Shown here: one piece after another, positions 16,396 through 19,804 of the stretch
Layout of the letters: each line of letters begins with the position of its first letter
Numbering within the stretch: position 1 is the first letter of the stretch
Source of the DNA: JBBTCX01 sp038043045
GTDB taxonomy: Bacteria; Planctomycetota; Phycisphaerae; UBA1845
Length of the DNA: 19,804 nucleotides
Assembly (NCBI GenBank): GCA_038043045.1
Contig: JBBTCX010000271.1
Span: 1-19,804, forward strand
Direction: 5' to 3'
Notes under the pieces: generated by a model
Database searches by the model: none
Told to the model about the DNA's origin: nothing
What the model saw: only the letters and a program-made list of their open reading frames with translations
Position numbers and translations under genes: made by a program

Positions 16396-16695
16396 ATGGT
16401 GCGAATGGCGATGGACTATAACCAGATCGTCGCGTTCTGCGGGAAATGGCGGATCGCGGAGTTTTCGCTTTTTGGGTCTGTCTTGCGGGACGACTTCGGG
16501 CCTGAAAGCGACGTGGATGTTCTCGTGAGTTTCGAATCCGGCGCGCCCTGGAGTCTTTGGGACCTCATCGACATGCGCGAGGAACTCGCGCGGATATTCG
16601 GGAGACGCGTCGATCTGGTAGAGGAAAAGGCTCTTCGCAATCCGTTTCGGCGACGGGAGATTCTCACGACGCGGCAGGTGATTCATGCGGCCTGA
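16396..16695 (+). CDS. mntA: MntA-type nucleotidyltransferase antitoxin
   Basis: Minimal nucleotidyltransferase. In the best-studied MntA-HepT pairs it AMPylates and silences its HEPN partner. The catalytic motif is GSVLRDDFGPESDVDV (27-42), with Gly27-Ser28, Asp39 and Asp41, and Asp73 in RRVDLVE as third acidic residue. Tail: RRREILTTRQVIHAA. The start was placed at ATG 16396 (AAGGG upstream; typical N-terminus MDYNQIVAFC just inside). ATG 16348 would add 16 residues but lies inside the repeat; ATG 16405 is also possible. The last 11 bases overlap hepT, so expression is coupled. Confidence 0.93.
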   Translation: MVRMAMDYNQIVAFCGKWRIAEFSLFGSVLRDDFGPESDVDVLVSFESGAPWSLWDLIDMREELARIFGRRVDLVEEKALRNPFRRREILTTRQVIHAA

Positions 16696-17047
16696 TTGTG
16701 CAGACGCCGGCTATCTTTGGGATATGCTGAAATACGCACGAGGCGTTGTTTCGGCTTTGCGCGGAGTGTCCTACGACAGCTATCTTTCGGACGAAAACCT
16801 GCGGTTGGCGATCGAACGGCGTATCGAGATTATTGGCGAAGCCGCTCGCCGTATTTCGCCGGAGTTTCAACAGGCGCATCCGGAATTTCCATGGCATTCG
16901 ATGATCGGCCAACGCAATGTTCTCGCTCACGAATACGGCGAGATCGAAGACGAGCGAATCTGGCGAGTCGCCGTCGAGAACATTCCCAGACTCATCGAGT
17001 TGCTCGAACCGATCGTGCCTTCACCAGAGGGTGAAAGCGATTCATGA
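16685..17047 (+). CDS. hepT: HepT-type HEPN toxin (DUF86)
   Basis: HEPN RNase toxin partner of the preceding MntA. 120 residues. The active motif RNVLAHEY (77-84) gives the RX4HXY signature: Arg77 and His82 for RNA cleavage, and Tyr84, the residue that MntA AMPylates in studied pairs. ERRIEIIGEAARRIS (44-58) and FPWHSMIGQRN are family-typical. The ATG at 16685 lies inside mntA. The gene ends 61 bases before the trypsin-like gene, so the three may be co-transcribed. Motifs are complete, so the toxin is probably functional. Confidence 0.95.
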   Translation: MRPDCADAGYLWDMLKYARGVVSALRGVSYDSYLSDENLRLAIERRIEIIGEAARRISPEFQQAHPEFPWHSMIGQRNVLAHEYGEIEDERIWRVAVENIPRLIELLEPIVPSPEGESDS

Positions 17048-17108
17048 GAACGGCTGCGGTCGAGCGGCACTGACAAGCGCGGCTTGGCAGTGGCACACAG
17101 GAGAGAGC

Positions 17109-17972
17109 ATGTCTACGGAAGAGTTGTTCAAAAGGCTTGAATCCCATGTTGACAAGATCGCAGCGGCGACAGTTGCAATTCTCGGAATCCAGAATGAACG
17201 AATAGTCCATGATAGAACAGGTGTATTGTATCAAATCGGAGGCGAATCTTTCATTCTCACGGCATCACACGATCTCCAGGGAATAGTCAAATCCAAAATC
17301 CCTCATTTCGTTCTCGTGAACAAAGACGGCGTACTTCCGATCCCGCTGACGGCACCAGCGGGAGTTCACGGAACAGAGGTCGACGGTCGGGACATTGCGT
17401 GTATTTCATTGCCTGACAATCTCGCGATTGAGATCGCAAAACACAAGCGATTCATTTCGCACGATGAGGTCCGTATTCACGATGAACAACCCGGACGGTA
17501 CGTAATCGTAGGCTTCCCCGCGAAATGGTCTGTGCAGAAGTTGGGTGACGACTATCTGTACTCGCATCCGCTGGTCTACTTATGCACCCCCTTTGCTGGA
17601 CAACCCGATTCAGATTCAGCCTATCGCCGAGAAGTTCACATTCTCCTTTCGATCGAGCAAGATGCACATGAACTGACAAGCAAGGAAGTTGAAAATCTGC
17701 CAGATTTTCATGGAATCAGCGGGTGTGGTGTTTGGCGAATACCGGACAAGCTGATTTCCGGATCGTCAACTTCTTGTGCGGAAAAACCGACCTTGGTGGC
17801 GATCCAAAACAAGTGGCACAAGGGTTTGAAATACATCATGGCAACGCGGATCAAATGGGTTCTGGATCGAATCCTTGACGACTATCCGACACTTAATCGT
17901 CCAATGAGGCTCATTTATCCAACGAAGGTTCAATCGCGAATCGTCGTTCCGGAATGGGTGACATCTCGTTAA
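17109..17972 (+). CDS. Trypsin-fold protein with plausible His-Asp-Ser triad
   Basis: 287-residue cytoplasmic protein. The pattern is that of a chymotrypsin-fold peptidase: GVLYQIGGESFILTASH (38-54) ends in His54, DIACISL (95-101) begins with Asp95, and HGISGCGVW (201-209) gives Ser204 in a Gly-x-Ser-Gly setting equivalent to GDSGG. The third Gly of the oxyanion region is replaced by Cys206. After the domain, a conserved-looking tail (IMATRIKWVLDRILDDYP) follows. There is no signal peptide, which is unusual for secreted trypsins but normal for intracellular trypsin-like effectors in defence systems. The ATG at 17109 has CAGGAGA upstream; the longer open frame (from 16917) overlaps hepT and is rejected. 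Function is inferred from the motif order. Confidence 0.75.
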   Translation: MSTEELFKRLESHVDKIAAATVAILGIQNERIVHDRTGVLYQIGGESFILTASHDLQGIVKSKIPHFVLVNKDGVLPIPLTAPAGVHGTEVDGRDIACISLPDNLAIEIAKHKRFISHDEVRIHDEQPGRYVIVGFPAKWSVQKLGDDYLYSHPLVYLCTPFAGQPDSDSAYRREVHILLSIEQDAHELTSKEVENLPDFHGISGCGVWRIPDKLISGSSTSCAEKPTLVAIQNKWHKGLKYIMATRIKWVLDRILDDYPTLNRPMRLIYPTKVQSRIVVPEWVTSR

Positions 17973-17977
17973 GAGGC

Positions 17978-18018
17978 CTGGTATCCCGCCTCGTTTCGAG
18001 GTGAGGGAGCGATGGTCA
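17978..18018. repeat. Island hairpin repeat, copy 2
   Basis: The core CCTCGTTTCGAGG is at 17989-18001 within CCCGCCTCG-TTT-CGAGGTGAGG, continuing GGAGCGATGG. It starts 6 bases after the trypsin-like gene. Compared with copy 1, the position next to the core changes from A/C to G/T (a wobble pair), which keeps or improves the hairpin. Confidence 0.75.
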
Positions 18019-18058
18019 GATGATATCCAGGTGAATATGCTTCGGACTCGGCGAATGG

Positions 18059-18973
18059 ATGATTGGAGAACAAATCGTGGATCAAGAACTTGTGGCCAAG
18101 GAACCTCAAAAGTCGTTTGAAGATTTGAAGAAGCATAACGACCACGGTGCGGAGTATTGGAGCGCGCGAGACCTTCAACCGCTCTTGGGATACGATCAGT
18201 GGCGGCGGTTCGAGGATGCCATCAAAAGAGCCGAGACTTCCTGCAGAGAGTCGGGAAATAGTCCAGCCAACCATTTTGCCGGCGCCGGCAAAATGGTACC
18301 CCTTGGCTCCGGCGCTGTTAGAGAATTGAAAGATTTTCACCTTTCCCGCTTCGCCTGTTATCTGATTGCACAAAACGGAGATCCAAGAAAACCTGAGATT
18401 GCCCATGCACAGAAATACTTCGCCATCCAAACCAGGCGCCAGGAAATCTCCGACGAACTGTCGGCGGATGCGGAGCGTCTCGAATTGCGTAAGAATGCAT
18501 CCGAGGAATTCAAATCGCTTTCCGGTGCGGCGAAGAACGCGGGCGTCCAAAACAAAATGTTTGGTGTCTTTCATGATGCCGGGTACAAGGGACTATATGG
18601 TGGGCTTGGGAACGATGCGATCAAGCAGAGAAAGAAGATTCCGCCAAATGAACAACTTATGGATCGTATGGGAAGTACGGAGTTGGCGGCGAATCAATTT
18701 CGAATGACTCAGACGCGCGAGAAGCTTGGGCGTGAAAGAGTAAGAGACGAACAGACTGCGATCAGTGTTCATAAACAAGTCGGGAAGGAAGTGCGCGATG
18801 CCATCAGTCGAATTGGTGGCACTCTTCCCGAGAATTTGAAACCGGAAGTTCACATCAAAGTTGTTCGAAAGCGATTGAAAGGCAAGACCGAGAAGCTCGA
18901 ACTTGACGAGAAAGTCGCAAAGGGCTTGATTGGTGACCCGCCGAGCGAAAAAGCGAGTTCTGGCGAATCTTGA
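18059..18973 (+). CDS. dinD: DNA damage-inducible protein D (DinD)
   Basis: DinD family protein; the E. coli member is LexA-regulated and inhibits RecA filament activity. Family blocks: FEDLKKHNDHGAEYWSARDL (20-39), LLGYDQWRRFEDAIKRA (42-58), HFAGAGKMV and GSGA, then DFHLSRFACYLIAQNGDP (92-109), AQKYFAIQTRRQE, and the C-terminal AAKNAGV..FHDAGYKGLYGGL block (156-183). The start is ATG 18059, or GTG 18077, which has a better-placed GGAGA upstream. A perfect 28-bp palindrome (18270-18297) lies inside the frame and encodes the HFAGAGKM segment. No LexA-type operator could be identified. The C-terminal 70 residues are Lys/Glu-rich. Confidence 0.92.
   Translation: MIGEQIVDQELVAKEPQKSFEDLKKHNDHGAEYWSARDLQPLLGYDQWRRFEDAIKRAETSCRESGNSPANHFAGAGKMVPLGSGAVRELKDFHLSRFACYLIAQNGDPRKPEIAHAQKYFAIQTRRQEISDELSADAERLELRKNASEEFKSLSGAAKNAGVQNKMFGVFHDAGYKGLYGGLGNDAIKQRKKIPPNEQLMDRMGSTELAANQFRMTQTREKLGRERVRDEQTAISVHKQVGKEVRDAISRIGGTLPENLKPEVHIKVVRKRLKGKTEKLELDEKVAKGLIGDPPSEKASSGES
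18270..18297. repeat. Perfect 28-bp palindrome inside dinD
   Basis: Each strand reads the same from 18270 to 18297. Half-site ACCATTTTGCCGGC is followed directly by its reverse complement, with no spacer. The centre, GCCGGCGCCGGC, is very GC-rich. Because it is palindromic, the same residues (HFAGAGKM) are encoded in one frame of each strand. Confidence 0.9.
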
Positions 18974-19069
18974 GTCGACTGGCTCCATATTTCACGCTTG
19001 TCCAGCGCGAAGGCAGGGTCTTCGCTTGCGTGGCCATGTCCTTCCGAAAAGTTGAAGAGATGCTGGGGT

Positions 19070-19092
19070 GCCCCCCTCGTTTCGACTGGAAA
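19070..19092. repeat. Degenerate copy of the island hairpin repeat
   Basis: GCCCCCCTCGTTTCGACTGG shares CCTCGTTTCGA and the left flank with the full copies but loses the right arm after CGA. It lies between dinD and the small coiled-coil gene. Confidence 0.45.
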
Positions 19093-19170
19093 TTCTAAGT
19101 CGTCGCCTGTATGGCGAAGAGGCAACAGTAAGAGCAGTGAGTGGGCCCGAAGATGGCTGGAGAAAGAACC

Positions 19171-19545
19171 ATGTGGAATAGGCTGTTGTGGTTTGCAGAG
19201 TTTTGCGAATCGAAGAAGTGCAAGGCCGTGCTTGGACTATTTGTGACCGGAATGCTCTTGCTCCAATCGGTTGGGTGCCGAGAAAGGGGAACAAGCGTTT
19301 CCGGCTATGCTGGTATAGGCAGTGATGATCCGAGAGTCATCGCACAGTTCGACGCGGTCGACAGACAAATTGCCAAGGCGGATGAACAGCAATTGAAGGG
19401 TGATCAACAACAATTGAAGGTAGAAGAACAGGCGCGTCGATTTGATGTTCTTCTGGACAAGTGGGACCAACAGGCTCAACGATATGACACGCTTCTTGAC
19501 AGATGGGAAAAGGCGATCGCAGGGCTGGAGCGAATCGGCAAATAG
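19171..19545 (+). CDS. Small membrane-anchored or lipoprotein-like coiled-coil protein
   Basis: 124 residues from ATG 19171 (GGAG 8 bases upstream; GTG 19141 and ATG 19153 in the same frame are less well placed). A basic stretch (SKKCK, 14-18) and hydrophobic core (AVLGLFVTGMLLL) end in QSVGC (32-36). Cys36 could be a lipidation site, though Ser at -3 is atypical, so a simple anchor is also possible. Residues about 55-122 are predicted to be a coiled coil. They contain two internal repeats, EQQLK/QQQLK (72-83) and RFDVLLDKWDQQA/RYDTLLDRWEKAI (90-117). The likely site is the cytoplasmic membrane or periplasm. I do not recognise a family. Confidence 0.7.
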   Translation: MWNRLLWFAEFCESKKCKAVLGLFVTGMLLLQSVGCRERGTSVSGYAGIGSDDPRVIAQFDAVDRQIAKADEQQLKGDQQQLKVEEQARRFDVLLDKWDQQAQRYDTLLDRWEKAIAGLERIGK

Positions 19546-19547
19546 GC

Positions 19548-19590
19548 CGGATGGCCCAACTCGTTTCGAGGTGAGGGGAGCGGTGATCGG
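19548..19590. repeat. Island hairpin repeat, copy 3
   Basis: The core CTCGTTTCGAG is at 19560-19570 within CCCAACTCG-TTT-CGAGGTGAGG, continuing GGAGCGGTGAT. It begins 3 bases after the coiled-coil gene. It shares GGCCCA with copy 1 and GAGGTGAGG with copy 2. Confidence 0.75.
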
Positions 19591-19804
19591 GTGATGTGGA
19601 AAAACGAGGTCGGGTCGATGGGCCGACCTACGACTACGACTCTGAAACCGCTCCCTCACGGTCGCGGCTCGGATCAGGACCACTGCTCAAGAGCAGTGGC
19701 ACCCAACCGAATCGTCGGTCTAATCGAACCCGTCGGTTCAAGATTGTCCCGTACTAGTGTAGTGTATCATAATTATGCAACTTTATAGTCGCCTTGTCGG
19801 TATC
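19591..19804. other. Gene-free right end with further inverted repeats
   Basis: No supported gene. After repeat copy 3 there is GGTCGG (19608-19613) / CCGACC (19623-19628), then CTCCCTCACGGTCGCGGCTC (19651-19670), which looks like an interspersed element, then the 20-base hairpin below. The last 60 bases turn AT-rich and contain the palindrome CATAATTATG (19768-19777). This might be the promoter or edge of something beyond the window, but nothing identifies it. Confidence 0.5.
19680..19699. repeat. Hairpin CCACTGCTC-AA-GAGCAGTGG at the right edge of the island
   Basis: Perfect 9-bp arms with an AA loop, preceded by GGA and followed by CACCC. It shares layout with 14773-14786 at the left edge. 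With no T tract, it looks like a REP-type element rather than a simple terminator. Confidence 0.6.

Noticed and set aside
17969..18574. Minus-strand frame across dinD
   Set aside because: It shares the HFAGAGKM peptide with DinD only because the underlying DNA is a palindrome. Elsewhere it shows no family features, while the plus frame is clearly DinD.
16300..19600. Integron gene-cassette array with attC sites
   Set aside because: The gene-plus-hairpin layout is suggestive, but no paired RYYYAAC/GTTRRRY core sites with correct spacing are present around the repeats, and no integrase gene is in the window.
19741..19804. Insertion sequence end at the right edge
   Set aside because: AT-rich sequence with the palindrome CATAATTATG hints at an element boundary, but no transposase, target duplication or second inverted repeat is visible within the window.

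Overview
The window looks like chromosomal DNA from a Planctomycetota-type bacterium. This is an inference from gene content and style: a redoxin ending in a Gly-Cys-x-Val-Lys-Tyr tail, a CdsA with a variant signature of a kind I associate with planctomycetes, a GroEL with a Gly-Gly-Met tail, a cdsA-phoH-HDIG-ybeY-corC block, and many short hairpin repeats in the spacers. No rRNA, tRNA, CRISPR array or recognisable transposase is present.

Left part (1-5318), single genes in both orientations: a UbiA-family prenyltransferase of the decaprenyl-phosphate phosphoribosyltransferase type (minus strand) that is split by an in-frame TAA and runs off the window edge; an exported thioredoxin-like redoxin (minus); a divergent spacer rich in palindromes and helically phased repeats; queC for 7-deazaguanine (queuosine-type) synthesis; an uncharacterised helical protein with a C-terminal zinc ribbon; and, convergent to it across a hairpin, a vanadium-dependent haloperoxidase with all its vanadate-binding residues.

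Middle (5361-14748), a housekeeping run on the plus strand: cdsA (CDP-diacylglycerol synthesis), phoH, a PgpH-type membrane HD phosphodiesterase (cyclic di-AMP turnover), ybeY (rRNA processing) and a CorC/CNNM-type CBS membrane protein. The last members are tightly packed or overlapping. Then come a small protein resembling a degenerate response-regulator receiver, groES and groEL, closed by a 16-bp-stem hairpin.

Right part (14749-19804), an accessory island on the plus strand: a DUF4145 protein with a zinc ribbon, an unknown helical protein, an MntA/HepT nucleotidyltransferase-HEPN toxin-antitoxin pair, a trypsin-fold protein with a plausible His-Asp-Ser triad, DinD, and a small membrane-anchored or lipoprotein-like coiled-coil protein. 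About 30-base hairpin elements with the core CTCGTTTCGAG punctuate the island, downstream of three genes, with a degenerate fourth copy. Different hairpins with a two-base AA loop mark both ends. dinD carries a perfect 28-bp palindrome inside its reading frame. The island reads as a stress or phage-defence neighbourhood built of repeat-bounded modules and is the most likely place for something undescribed.
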